Shown one piece after another: positions 1 through 8,004 of a DNA stretch of 64,000 bases (position 1 is its first letter; every line of letters begins with the position of its first letter). The stretch comes from Coleofasciculus sp937127375 (GTDB taxonomy: Bacteria; Cyanobacteriota; Cyanobacteriia; Cyanobacteriales; Coleofasciculaceae). The stretch lies in assembly GCA_040218875.1 (NCBI GenBank), contig JAVJQP010000049.1. One strand, written 5' to 3'. Under the pieces are notes generated by a model. It saw only the letters and a program-made list of their open reading frames with translations. It searched no databases and was not told the origin of the DNA. Position numbers and translations under genes: made by a program.

Positions 1-44
1 TAGGAAAACGAATCGAAAAAACTCTGAGTTGGGCAAATCCTCAC

Positions 45-1220
45 TTAGCTAGAGATCGGGTCGTGGCTAAGGGGGTGTTTGTTTAGGTTGACATCTCCTC
101 TCCTTAAAAGAGAGAGGATTCTGAGCTGATGTGAAGCGACAGCTTGAAAGACTGTCGCTTCACATTTCTCACGATATGATCGTTTCAAATTAGTAAACAG
201 GTCATATCGTTTTGGCAGTGCCAAACTGCCTCTACCCACCTTGGCTAGGTTTACCCCTAGCTGTGTGGCTACTTTTCTGATTATGTTGGCTGCACCGTTG
301 CAGTCAGCATTAATTAGCTGACCGTCAGATGTTCTATACAACCCGCGTTTCACTCTTGTACCTGATGGTGTCCATCCTTCGGGTTTTGCACCGTATTTCG
401 GTAATAAATCACCATCCAAGAATGATGCTTGACTTGTATAAGCTTCCTCGGTCAAGGTCAATACAATCCCATATTCTCCTGCCAGCTGCTTGAGGCGTTC
501 AATTAACCTCCCCGTGGGAATGGGCATGAAGTTTTGGTTCCCCCGTTTACCCATCTGGGGACTGTTTTTTTGTCCCTCATTCCAGCCAATAACCAGATTA
601 CCGATCCCGTCAGCCAAGCATCGGTTAACGATGAATCGTGCCGCTTTGTTAATGGCATCTCGCACCTTCTTATTTCGCTTGCATTGCACTCGGTCTAAAT
701 TGGTATCCCAGTAAAATTCGGACTTGCCATGCTTATACTTAGCAACCAAGCGGCAATACCCCTGATTCATTGACTTAAGCTTGCGCCCATCAACAATTAG
801 ACTTTTCCCTTGGGTTGATACTCCGGTTAACCAATTGGTGCCACCGTGGTCAAACCCCCAGGCTTGAGAGTAATCCAGATTGGGATTAAACTTAATGAGT
901 TTCTTTCCATCATCTATTACCCAGTCAATCCAAAGTTCACCAAGATAAGGGCGAATCGCCACTTCCTTTACCCAATCTGAATCAATGAACTCCGGCAATG
1001 GTAACTCAATCTGAGTGATTAATTCAGGCTTGGATTCTTTACTAATGGATGGGCGAAAACATCCGTCTTTTTTTTTCCTCCACTGATAATGACTCTGCCT
1101 GGTGTGATAAATTGCACAATTAATTAGACTATTGGCATTTTGACATTGATCTATCCAGTACGCTTTTTCTTCATCCGTAAACTTAGCTTTAATCGGGATA
1201 GTTCGATACAGTTTAATCAC
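45..1220 (-). CDS. tnpB: TnpB-like IS200/IS605 nuclease, internally shortened
   Basis: This is the accessory RNA-guided nuclease of an IS200/IS605-type element. The RuvC-like core is visible: Asp124 in GFDHGGTNW, Glu258/259 in LTEEAYTSQ and Asp306 in NADCNGAANI. No CxxC zinc-finger pairs lie between the second and third motifs. The first catalytic Asp sits near residue 124, whereas full-length relatives carry it near residue 190-200. The text jumps from an N-terminal SHYQW motif straight to KDGCFRPSISKE, which suggests an in-frame loss of about 80-100 residues of the REC/WED region. The last residues (LNKHPLSHDPISS) probably read past the element end into flanking DNA. There is no tnpA beside it. 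The frame is open, but the protein is probably defective; the family call is firm and the deletion is inference from family length. Confidence 0.88.
   Translation of the reverse strand: MIKLYRTIPIKAKFTDEEKAYWIDQCQNANSLINCAIYHTRQSHYQWRKKKDGCFRPSISKESKPELITQIELPLPEFIDSDWVKEVAIRPYLGELWIDWVIDDGKKLIKFNPNLDYSQAWGFDHGGTNWLTGVSTQGKSLIVDGRKLKSMNQGYCRLVAKYKHGKSEFYWDTNLDRVQCKRNKKVRDAINKAARFIVNRCLADGIGNLVIGWNEGQKNSPQMGKRGNQNFMPIPTGRLIERLKQLAGEYGIVLTLTEEAYTSQASFLDGDLLPKYGAKPEGWTPSGTRVKRGLYRTSDGQLINADCNGAANIIRKVATQLGVNLAKVGRGSLALPKRYDLFTNLKRSYREKCEATVFQAVASHQLRILSLLRRGDVNLNKHPLSHDPISS
97..117 (-). repeat. Putative right-end hairpin of the IS200/IS605 element
   Basis: CCTCTC at 97-102 pairs with GAGAGG at 112-117 around a 9-nt loop. 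It lies inside the 3' end of tnpB, where the right end and the guide (omega) RNA of such elements normally lie. A TCAAC-like end follows on the minus strand near 88-93. Element ends are inferred. Confidence 0.5.
130..164 (-). repeat. Perfect 13-bp hairpin within the tnpB 3' end
   Basis: TGTGAAGCGACAG (130-142) is perfectly repeated in inverse at 152-164 with a 9-nt loop. It is both coding (near CEATVFQAVASH) and structured, as expected for the overlap of tnpB with its guide RNA scaffold. The RNA role is inference. Confidence 0.6.
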
Positions 1221-1566
1221 CTCCTTTATTGCTTTCTCTTGTATATCATTTAGCCAAAACTAACACCCTAAAAGTCAGGTTAAAACCTGAGCCAAACTTT
1301 CATCCCCTGGTTAAAACGCAGGGCTTCTCAGTTTCAGCCATGATAGTACAACCATAGCTAATTGTGAGGGATTTAGTCGAATCCTTTGTGCTGACTACAA
1401 TAGCCAAGCACGTTATATTAAGTTGTCGTACATTAAATTTACACCTTTTCCCGTAGTAGACGCCGTTTACTCGGTGATTCTCTTGCTTCTCCTGCTCACC
1501 ATAGCACCATGGCACGTCTCTACATAGCGTCTCCTGATTCGGAAGCTATCTACACCTGTGAGCCAC
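1221..1566. other. Non-coding stretch upstream of tnpB with hairpin and repeat fragments
   Basis: TCAGGT (1275-1280) and ACCTGA (1285-1290) form a short hairpin that could be the left end of the tnpB element. A copy of the CCATGGCACGTCTCTACA palindrome family lies at about 1504-1523. Two overlapping short reading frames here have no recognisable content. I see no gene. Confidence 0.45.
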
Positions 1567-1944
1567 TTATTCCCGCTTGAGCCGACGTAGTTCCTCTTGC
1601 ATCGCTTGAACCTGTTGGCGCATGGCGTCAATATTCTGCTCTTCGCTAGCGGTTTGCTCCTCGTCGTCAGAAATAATTTCAATCCGGCGGGGTTCAGTTC
1701 CCGTCTTGTCAGGTTGGGGAGGTTGAGCTGATTGCTGCTGCTGTTGAGCTTGTTGCACCATATCATCAACCATCTTGCGAGCTTCTTCAGTGGTCATTTC
1801 ACCACGAGCAACCAGTTCATCCGCCAGTTGTTGAGCTTGAGTTCGCAGTTCCCCGATTCTTCCCCCAGCTTTCTCACTGGCATAAGAGGCTAAACCAACG
1901 CCAAGATAAAACGCTTTTTGAAACAAATTTCCCAAGTCCGCCAT
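1567..1944 (-). CDS. Phasin-like granule-associated protein
   Basis: A 125-residue protein with an N-terminal segment of phasin character (KAFYLGVGLASYASEKAGG, residues about 10-28). An amphipathic helical part follows (TQAQQLADELVARGEMT), then a Gln-rich linker (about residues 64-75) and a C-terminal coiled coil (NIDAMRQQVQAMQEELRRLKRE). Cyanobacterial proteins of this shape coat polyhydroxyalkanoate granules or are annotated as phasin family proteins of unknown role. It stands alone, with no PHA synthase in the window. The start ATG at 1944 is the only one before the conserved segment. The phasin call is moderate; a generic coiled-coil cytoplasmic protein is the alternative. Confidence 0.7.
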   Translation of the reverse strand: MADLGNLFQKAFYLGVGLASYASEKAGGRIGELRTQAQQLADELVARGEMTTEEARKMVDDMVQQAQQQQQSAQPPQPDKTGTEPRRIEIISDDEEQTASEEQNIDAMRQQVQAMQEELRRLKRE

Positions 1945-2061
1945 AATAACTGATGCTCCTTCAAGTACGCAAGAACTCTTTTCTAGGATACGAGTGACGC
2001 TGGCAAAACGCCTACTTCCATAGTGTATAGAGAAATATGCGGGGATGGGAAAGGATACCGT

Positions 2062-2601
2062 TTACGCCAACAACTCATCCACGGACACGGTAAAACCCTG
2101 TAAGGCTTTCTGGGTACTCACCCGTTGACCCGATGTAAACATCAACCCCTGATTTTCCGTCATCACCATCACCCAGCGACTCTCCGGAAACACCAGCCAA
2201 ACTTCTTCACCCCCTGACTCTAAATACTCCTGGGCTTTGAGCAACACCATCTCGGCTATATCCGTTGGCGAAACAATCTCAGCACACAAGGGAAAACTCT
2301 GAGGTAACGTAGCTACATTACCAAACTGCGCCACCAGTTCCGGGGTCAAATATGCCACATCAGGAGAACGTCCCTGCTTATTGGTGCGACAAGGCACATC
2401 TGTATAAACTTTTCCACCTTGTCCACTGGAGTTTTTGTAATCGTCCCAGTAACGACCTAGCTTCAGTTGAATTTCACCATGTCTGAGTGTCATACCGTTT
2501 TTTTCCACCAGTTGACCATTTACCCACTCCATTTTCTCAGGCGGATTGACCATAAAGTCGTCCAGTGAGAATTTGTCTGGGATAAGAGTTGCTGTTCCCA
2601 T
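2062..2601 (-). CDS. Uma2 family (DUF820) putative nuclease
   Basis: A 179-residue protein of the Uma2 family, a PD-(D/E)XK-fold group hugely expanded in filamentous cyanobacteria and mostly uncharacterised. The three catalytic landmarks are in order: Asp in SPDVAYL, Glu in CAEIVSPTD and Lys in LLKAQEYLESG. The C-terminal half carries the usual EVWLVFPESR and FTSGQRV strands. It is full length for the family. A second, divergent member lies at 7348-7947. No partner gene is evident. Function in the cell is unknown; the fold assignment is confident. Confidence 0.88.
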   Translation of the reverse strand: MGTATLIPDKFSLDDFMVNPPEKMEWVNGQLVEKNGMTLRHGEIQLKLGRYWDDYKNSSGQGGKVYTDVPCRTNKQGRSPDVAYLTPELVAQFGNVATLPQSFPLCAEIVSPTDIAEMVLLKAQEYLESGGEEVWLVFPESRWVMVMTENQGLMFTSGQRVSTQKALQGFTVSVDELLA

Positions 2602-2745
2602 TGTTATTTCCTCATCCTGATCACGCTTTCGAGTATTTCCCTATTCTAATTTATCCAAAAATAACAACTTTAACCTGGATGGTACGAGCCTTGAGCCTAG
2701 GAACGAACCTTGAGCCTAGAACTAAAGTTCTGGCTTAAAGCTTAA

Positions 2746-2763
2746 ACCCGTTAAAACGGGTTC
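2746..2763. repeat. Palindrome AACCCGTT/AACGGGTT
   Basis: AACCCGTTAAAACGGGTT is a short perfect hairpin between the serpin and Uma2 genes, next to a TTTATTCAGCAA fragment related to the GCTGAATAA repeats seen elsewhere in the window. It could act as a terminator for the serpin, although no T-run follows directly. Confidence 0.4.
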
Positions 2764-2802
2764 AAAGATTTATTCAGCAAGCTACATTGATATTTCTGGT
2801 TT

Positions 2803-4095
2803 CTATTTGGGTTCTCGAATGGAACCCATGAATAAAATTGTTCCTGTTTGATTATCGCGAATCGCACAGAAAAAGGGACGATCAACCACCATCTCGAAGG
2901 GGGTTTGGGGAATAGTCGCAGAGGTGGGAATTATGCCAACAGAAGTCGCTGCTGCCGCTTCTGTGCCTTCTTCATTCACTTCGACAAAAGTTTTATGTTT
3001 GACTTGATTAATTAAAACATCTGCCTCTGTCATATTAGAAAAATTAGCCCGACGCTCAAAAGCAACGTCCATCCCCAAGGCTTTTAAGGCTTCGTTGAGT
3101 TGAATTTCGTACTCTAATTTAAACCGAGGTAGTACAATTGAGCCATCCCGTTTACCGAACTGATTCATCCATTGTTGCCAGTTTTCTGGATTAAGTTGCT
3201 GCTCAAAGGTATCTAGACTCACAGTTTCACGGGGGAGGAAGACATAGAAACTTAGGCGTCCTTTACCGTAAGGTAAGCTGATGGCTTGTACGCTGTCATC
3301 TTCATAATATTGATACTCTCCCGATTGAGACATCATCGGGTGTTGTTTCTGAGTCCCATCGGCTAAATAAAAGGGACGATCTACCGTTTTATCTTTGTCA
3401 AATTGCTCCATCCAGTTGCCTTTAAAATAGATGGCATTGATCAAAAATAGAATATCGTCGGGTTGGATGTCGCTAATAATTTGCGGTATTTTGCCATTAG
3501 TATTTTCATTGACCCAGTTATTGATGATGCGTTTAGCTTCAGGGTTAGCAAAGTCTAGGTCAGTTACTTGAGCATCATAAAATTCCTGATTACGTTGCAG
3601 GAATTCGGGTTTAAATGAAATGTCTTGTTTTGCCCAAAGCGAGTTGGCGATGGAAAGCTGAATATCAGAGTCGGCGTTTTCTAAGGTAGTTTTTAATGCT
3701 TCATTTGCCTGGTTAACCTCTGACAGACTCATTCCTTGGAGTTCTAGCGCGTTTGCCATAGCCGCTTGGGTTTCACCACTTGCCCCATTGTACGTCATGG
3801 CTAGCGCGATCGCGACGCTGGTTGGCGAGATAAAAACGTTCTTATTGCTATCTTGCTGAAGAATCTCAGAAAATAACTTAAATCCAAATTTGGTATTGGC
3901 TTCAACGATTTGGGTATCCACAGATGGGTTGGGTTGCTGTGCGGTTAACTCTGGCTTTTGAGGGTTTGGGGCGTTTTGGGCATTGATATTTTTGCTGATT
4001 AATCCGGCTAGTAATCCGGCGAAAATGATACATGCGGCGATAATGCCAGTGCGACGGAGTGTCTGTTGATTCATTAGTATACCTCGATAACCCAT
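2803..4095 (-). CDS. Serpin family serine protease inhibitor, exported
   Basis: A serpin, i.e. a suicide inhibitor of serine proteases. The better start is the ATG at 4074 (MNQQTLRRTG), which gives a clean membrane anchor or signal peptide (about residues 10-33, IIAACIIFAGLLAGLIS). Core serpin motifs are present: NVFISPTSVAIALAMTYNGASG, NSLWAKQD, INAIYFKGNW and the C-terminal DRPFFCAIRDNQTGTILFMG. The reactive-loop hinge reads EEGTEAAAATSV, matching the small-residue hinge of inhibitory serpins. Counting from the hinge puts P1 near Thr in IIPTSATIP, which would suit an elastase- or subtilisin-like target; the P' side is about five residues longer than in alpha-1-antitrypsin, so P1 is uncertain. 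It lies 320 bp from a subtilase gene on the same strand, so a protease/inhibitor pair is plausible. Confidence 0.95.
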   Translation of the reverse strand: MGYRGILMNQQTLRRTGIIAACIIFAGLLAGLISKNINAQNAPNPQKPELTAQQPNPSVDTQIVEANTKFGFKLFSEILQQDSNKNVFISPTSVAIALAMTYNGASGETQAAMANALELQGMSLSEVNQANEALKTTLENADSDIQLSIANSLWAKQDISFKPEFLQRNQEFYDAQVTDLDFANPEAKRIINNWVNENTNGKIPQIISDIQPDDILFLINAIYFKGNWMEQFDKDKTVDRPFYLADGTQKQHPMMSQSGEYQYYEDDSVQAISLPYGKGRLSFYVFLPRETVSLDTFEQQLNPENWQQWMNQFGKRDGSIVLPRFKLEYEIQLNEALKALGMDVAFERRANFSNMTEADVLINQVKHKTFVEVNEEGTEAAAATSVGIIPTSATIPQTPFEMVVDRPFFCAIRDNQTGTILFMGSIREPK

Positions 4096-4415
4096 GTTCT
4101 GTTTAAGGATGACCGATTGGGGTTAGAGGTGTTCCGCAGGTTGCTATTTTGGTAACGAATCAGCAAGATGCGGCGATTGAAATCGCTGCTACACAAACTA
4201 AGTCCGCCTGCGCGGACTGGGTTATAACGGGGGTAGCTAAGCCGGATTTGGTATTAACAATAGGAATCCGCTCAATTTGCTTAGTCTCCCCACTTTTTCC
4301 ACTGACTATTCAGTTTATTTCTCAATTTAAACCTTGGTCGGGGCGGGTTTATTCACATCTGGGTGAGATAATACACGATAATAGTGAAACCCGCCCCTAC
4401 ACAATAGGCAAAACT
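4096..4415. other. Spacer between subtilase and serpin with repeat copy
   Basis: It holds one full copy of the GGGGCGGGTTT palindromic element (4340-4400) and otherwise no recognisable gene. A reading frame on the plus strand here has no coding character. Confidence 0.5.
4340..4400 (+). repeat. GGGGCGGGTTT palindromic element, copy 1
   Basis: The left arm GGGGCGGGTTT (4340-4350) is mirrored by AAACCCGCCCC (4387-4397), followed by TAC. The inner text (TCACATCTGGGTGA, then CGATAATAGTG) recurs in the copies at 30758 and 46911. The left flank ACCTTGGTC is also shared. Confidence 0.85.
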
Positions 4416-6020
4416 CTATCGGTCTGGTACTGTCCACCAGGCTAAGGCGTAAGGTTGAGAGTTTTCATTTTCCTGTTGACGATATTGAACCCGGATTTTA
4501 TAGCGACCTGAAACCGGAACGGGACAGAATATATGTTCCACACTATCCACTTCACTTACAGAAGCGCAGGTACTTTTACGGGTATTATTTTCATCAAGAG
4601 GTATTAGGTAAAGATCGAGATTATTTAAGCCGCGATCGCGAAAACTTTCGCCAACATCATACACCTCATTTCCATTCTCATCGTTTAACTCAACCAACCG
4701 ATCCCACGCCAGTGTCAGCGCCACATAACTATCTGCCTTTAACGGTTTTTCTAAGACATAATCCTGGAACGATTCGCTCTTAACTGAACTATAATCCCAA
4801 CCCACAGGCGGTACAGCTTCCGTGTAACCCCACTGACCGGGACTAAATTGTTGATAGGCGCGGAAAACATTGAGGTGTCCGGTTCCCATTTGCATATCAA
4901 GGGGAATTTTGGCATTGAGATAAGCATCCGATTCTACCCAGGTGTAATTATCTTTACTCAACAGGGTGCGACTCATTCCCAGATGCAACCCATCCCCCTC
5001 GTCTTGGATTTTGTCAGCAGAGTTGAGTAGCACCGCTTTCATCACTTCATGGCGTCTCGAATCGGTTGTCCATTGGGGTTGATTGGCGTTGAGTTGGCGA
5101 TCGCCAAATTCTTGAATCAGGGCGACTGAGGCGGTAATATGAGGCGCGGCGAAACTTGTCCCACTCACTTCGACAATTTTTCCATCCAGGTCGTAGACTA
5201 ATATTTGACTTCCTGGCGCGACTAAATTAATCGCACGACGAGTTCCCTGGTTAATTTCCCGTTGAATTAAACGCCGACCAATTCCCTCTGGCAGATCACT
5301 CAAGTTGGCAAAGTCTACCTTGGCAAATTGTCCTTGTCGTTGAGTGGTATAGGCAGTGGTAATCCCGTTATAGTGATCAGTGGGAATGGGAATGCCACCT
5401 TTACCTTGGTTGCCTGCAATCACGTAGAGAACATTATGAGTCCGGGCTGACCAATCAATACATTTTGTTAACAGGGCATTGCCATCGAGCGCTGCTTGTG
5501 ATCCTCTGGCATCTCGTTGCAGAGATTCGCCAAAACTAAAGTTAATTGCCCGAACATCACCACTATTTTGCAGAGCAACATGCTGGGAGGACAGGCATTC
5601 TTCCGGCTGTCCACTGCGGATTGGGGAACCAACAGCCGAAGCGTAGAGTCTCGCACCGGGCGCAACGCCGGTTAAGGTTTTATCTTTACTCACCATGACA
5701 CCCGCCACCATTGCTGCATGGGTATCCACATCCGTATCCGCTTTCGCGGGTCGATCGCGATAAAAGACTCGTTCCAGTGCGATCGCGGGATTCCAAGATA
5801 CGGCTTTATCAACGCCAAATAAGCCCGGTCTACCGATTTCTACCTGACCAATGGCGATCTTATGACCTCTCAAGTGGTAGGGGGAAGCATGGAGTCGTAA
5901 TGCATCAATTCCAGCTTCTCCAATCGAGATCGGTGACGCTAGGATTGGGGTAGTGAGGGTAGAGAGTCCCACACCTCCAATCATCCATCCCAGTTTTTTG
6001 ATCAGCGACCGCATAGCCAA
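4416..6020 (-). CDS. Subtilisin-like (S8) protease with Glu at the catalytic Asp position
   Basis: An exported S8-family peptidase. A signal peptide spans about residues 1-29 (LGWMIGGVGLSTLTTPILA). The His box is DTDVDTHAAMVAGVM (His101), the oxyanion Asn is in LYVIAGNQG (Asn204) and the nucleophile is in VSGTSFAAPH (Ser289). The strand that normally carries the catalytic Asp reads IAIGQVEIGRPG, so Glu61 sits where Asp is expected. The C-terminal 150 residues form an appended beta-rich domain (AVPPVGWDYSSV to ALAWWTVPDR) like pre-peptidase C-terminal domains. It is probably secreted or periplasmic. A serpin lies just downstream on the same strand. Whether the E-H-S site is active cannot be told from sequence; Asp71 in FGVDK is a less likely substitute. 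Confidence 0.92.
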   Translation of the reverse strand: MAMRSLIKKLGWMIGGVGLSTLTTPILASPISIGEAGIDALRLHASPYHLRGHKIAIGQVEIGRPGLFGVDKAVSWNPAIALERVFYRDRPAKADTDVDTHAAMVAGVMVSKDKTLTGVAPGARLYASAVGSPIRSGQPEECLSSQHVALQNSGDVRAINFSFGESLQRDARGSQAALDGNALLTKCIDWSARTHNVLYVIAGNQGKGGIPIPTDHYNGITTAYTTQRQGQFAKVDFANLSDLPEGIGRRLIQREINQGTRRAINLVAPGSQILVYDLDGKIVEVSGTSFAAPHITASVALIQEFGDRQLNANQPQWTTDSRRHEVMKAVLLNSADKIQDEGDGLHLGMSRTLLSKDNYTWVESDAYLNAKIPLDMQMGTGHLNVFRAYQQFSPGQWGYTEAVPPVGWDYSSVKSESFQDYVLEKPLKADSYVALTLAWDRLVELNDENGNEVYDVGESFRDRGLNNLDLYLIPLDENNTRKSTCASVSEVDSVEHIFCPVPVSGRYKIRVQYRQQENENSQPYALAWWTVPDR

Positions 6021-6227
6021 GGCAGGTTCTCCTAACTTGAAAATAGTTGTGAGGGTATTGGGGTGGGTTTAGCCACTTCGTATCGCTATTAATGATAACG
6101 TTTCTACACAGCTTCCCTTGCTAAGGTTTTTATCGGGATTGATGCCATTGATGACGGTGGCTGGGAGGCGAGATTTGTCGATTCAGTCAATTAGGTCACG
6201 TTTGATTAGGGGATTGCTAAAGACTTT

Positions 6228-6245
6228 GTTAAGATAAAACTTAAC
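6228..6245 (+). promoter_or_regulatory. Inverted repeat upstream of rpe
   Basis: GTTAAG (6228-6233) and CTTAAC (6240-6245) flank ATAAAA about 33 bases before the rpe ATG. It may be an operator or overlap a -10 region. A purine-rich AGGAGA follows. The assignment is inference from position and symmetry only. Confidence 0.35.
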
Positions 6246-6277
6246 ACAACAGAGGACTTAGGAGAGTATCACCAGTT

Positions 6278-6985
6278 ATGAGCCAAACGCAATCCCAAAA
6301 ACCCATCGTCGTTGCCCCCTCCATTTTATCCGCCGATTTTAGTAGATTGGGGGAACAAGTACAGGCAGTGGATGCTGCTGGTGCTGACTGGATTCACGTT
6401 GATGTGATGGATGGGCGGTTTGTCCCCAATATTACGATCGGTCCTCTGATTGTCAAAGCACTGCGCCCAGTGACGAAAAAGCCTCTGGATGTCCACTTGA
6501 TGATTGTGGAACCAGAAAAGTATGTTGAGGATTTTGCCGAAGCCGGGGCGGATATTATTTCGGTTCATGCCGAACATAACGCTTCCCCCCATTTGCACCG
6601 CACCCTGACTCAGATTAAAGAATTGGGTAAGCAAGCGGGTGTGGTACTTAACCCTTCAACCCCCTTAGAGTTGATTGACTATGTGTTAGATGTCTGCGAC
6701 TTGGTGTTGATTATGAGTGTCAACCCCGGTTTTGGTGGTCAAAGCTTTATTCCGGGTGTACTTACCAAAATTCGCAAGTTGCGTCAGATCTGCGATGAAC
6801 GCGGACTCGATCCCTGGATTGAAGTGGATGGTGGACTCAAAGCCGACAACACCTGGCAAGTTTTGGAAGCTGGCGCTAACGCGATCGTTTCTGGTTCGGG
6901 TGTGTTTAAGCAGGATGATTACGCCAAAGCGATTACCGGAATTCGCAATAGCAAGCGTCCCGAACCGGAATTAGCCAGGGTTTAA
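6278..6985 (+). CDS. rpe: Ribulose-phosphate 3-epimerase
   Basis: It interconverts ribulose 5-phosphate and xylulose 5-phosphate in the Calvin cycle and the oxidative pentose phosphate pathway. At 235 residues it is the normal TIM-barrel length. Diagnostic motifs are APSILSADF near the start, HVDVMDGRFVPN (metal and catalytic Asp), DVHLMI, SVNPGFGGQSF and the second catalytic Asp in EVDGG. The phosphate site is AGANAIVSGSGVF. The ATG at 6278 is preceded by AGGAGA at a usable distance. It stands as a single gene; the following 360 bp are repeats. Confidence 0.98.
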   Translation: MSQTQSQKPIVVAPSILSADFSRLGEQVQAVDAAGADWIHVDVMDGRFVPNITIGPLIVKALRPVTKKPLDVHLMIVEPEKYVEDFAEAGADIISVHAEHNASPHLHRTLTQIKELGKQAGVVLNPSTPLELIDYVLDVCDLVLIMSVNPGFGGQSFIPGVLTKIRKLRQICDERGLDPWIEVDGGLKADNTWQVLEAGANAIVSGSGVFKQDDYAKAITGIRNSKRPEPELARV

Positions 6986-7046
6986 CCCGAACAAGGTGGA
7001 ATGGTATCATTCCTTTCCCTGTTTGATGTCAACTTAAGCTGAAAGC

Positions 7047-7242
7047 CAGAAAAACTTATATCTTGCACCCGTCTCACCAACCGCCTTGGCTTAAAACCCA
7101 AGGAACCCAAGCGAAAGTCAGAATCGAGTTGACTGGATAAGAATTGTAGTCGTCTTTAGACGACTTGTGCTTTTAGCCAAGAACTTGAGTTCTTGGCGGG
7201 TGTCAAGGCTTACTGACTCTCGGTGCAAGATATCAGAAAAAC
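7047..7242. mobile_element. MITE-like element with terminal inverted repeats and 9-bp flanking direct repeats
   Basis: ATATCTTGCACC (7058-7069) is mirrored by GGTGCAAGATAT (7222-7233). The ends are flanked by the direct repeat CAGAAAAAC (7047-7055 and 7234-7242), as a target-site duplication would be. The interior holds two hairpins: AGTCGTC/GACGACT at 7148-7165 and GCCAAGAACT/AGTTCTTGGC at 7176-7197. It contains no reading frame. The left duplication is separated from the inverted repeat by two bases, so the exact end is uncertain. Confidence 0.6.
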
Positions 7243-7250
7243 CGATTTGT

Positions 7251-7308
7251 CGGGGTGGGTTTTACCGATAAGGTTTGGCAACAACCGATAACGTAACTAA
7301 CCCGCCCT
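7251..7308 (+). repeat. GGGGCGGGTTT palindromic element, decayed copy 2
   Basis: It starts CGGGGTGGGTTTTA and ends ACTAACCCGCCC, with an inner CCGATAACG. It is a diverged relative of the other copies, sitting between rpe and the second Uma2 gene. Confidence 0.6.
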
Positions 7309-7347
7309 GGTTGGGTTCATTTCTTAAACGCTTTTTCCTGATCAGCC

Positions 7348-7947
7348 ATGGAAGCAATAACTTTGCATGTTCCCACCACGGTAACTCTAACCGATGAGCA
7401 ATTCTATCAGTTGTGCATGGCAAATGAAGAACATCGGATGGAACTAACGGCTGAAGGAGACTTGATTATTATGCCGCCAACGGGTGGAGAAAGTGGGATT
7501 AGAAATTCGGATTTAAATGCTGATTTGGTAATCTGGAACCGCCAGACTCGACTCGGTTATGTCTTTGATTCCTCGACTATTTTTAAATTACCCAATGGTG
7601 CTAAACTATCGCCTGATGTTTCTTGGGTGATGCGAGAACGATGGGAAGCGTTATCTCCGGAAGATAGACGGCGATTTCCACCCCTGTGTCCAGACTTTGT
7701 GATTGAGTTACGTTCTGAAACCGATAGCCTCCCCCCCCTGCAACGCAAAATGGAGGAGTATCTTGCCAATGGTTTACGGCTAGGTTGGTTACTTGATCCG
7801 CAAACGCCTTTAGCAGCAATTTACCGTCCTGATCGAGAGGTGGAAACGTTGAATTTCTCCACTCAACCAATATCTTCTATTTTATCAGGGGAATCAGTAC
7901 TTCCCGAATTTATTCTTGATTTGACTTCTATTTTTAATTTTGAGTGA
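7348..7947 (+). CDS. Uma2 family (DUF820) putative nuclease
   Basis: A 199-residue second Uma2 protein, of a different subgroup from 2062-2601. Family landmarks are in order: a HRMELTAEGDLIIMPPTGG strand-turn, Asp in KLSPDVSWVMRERW, Glu in DFVIELRSETD and Lys in LQRKMEEYLANG, followed by RLGWLLDP. These correspond to the PD-(D/E)XK catalytic set. It lies 57 bp upstream of the LarA-like gene on the same strand, separated only by heptad repeats, so co-transcription is possible. Its role is unknown, as for most Uma2 members. Confidence 0.9.
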   Translation: MEAITLHVPTTVTLTDEQFYQLCMANEEHRMELTAEGDLIIMPPTGGESGIRNSDLNADLVIWNRQTRLGYVFDSSTIFKLPNGAKLSPDVSWVMRERWEALSPEDRRRFPPLCPDFVIELRSETDSLPPLQRKMEEYLANGLRLGWLLDPQTPLAAIYRPDREVETLNFSTQPISSILSGESVLPEFILDLTSIFNFE

Positions 7948-7976
7948 ACCGATTTGATTAATCGTACCAAATCCTA

Positions 7977-8004
7977 ATGACAAATGACAAATGACAAATG
8001 ACAA
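7977..8004 (+). repeat. Four perfect ATGACAA heptads ending at a start codon
   Basis: Four consecutive ATGACAA units run straight into the ATG of the LarA-like gene at 8005. Because 7 is not a multiple of 3, the ATGs fall in successive frames; an upstream one reads MTNDK then stop. Confidence 0.9.

Noticed and set aside
490..714. Plus-strand reading frame opposite tnpB
   Set aside because: Lies wholly within the tnpB gene on the other strand and its product has no family-like features.
1300..1769. Two overlapping minus-strand reading frames (71 and 100 codons)
   Set aside because: One overlaps the phasin-like gene in another frame and the other covers dispersed-repeat DNA; the products look like random translation.
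4149..4445. Plus-strand frame between serpin and subtilase
   Set aside because: Half of it is the GGGGCGGGTTT palindrome and its end overlaps the subtilase gene; no coding character.
7977..8004. Heptad runs considered as a CRISPR-like array
   Set aside because: Units are 7 bp without spacers, and there are no cas genes in the window.
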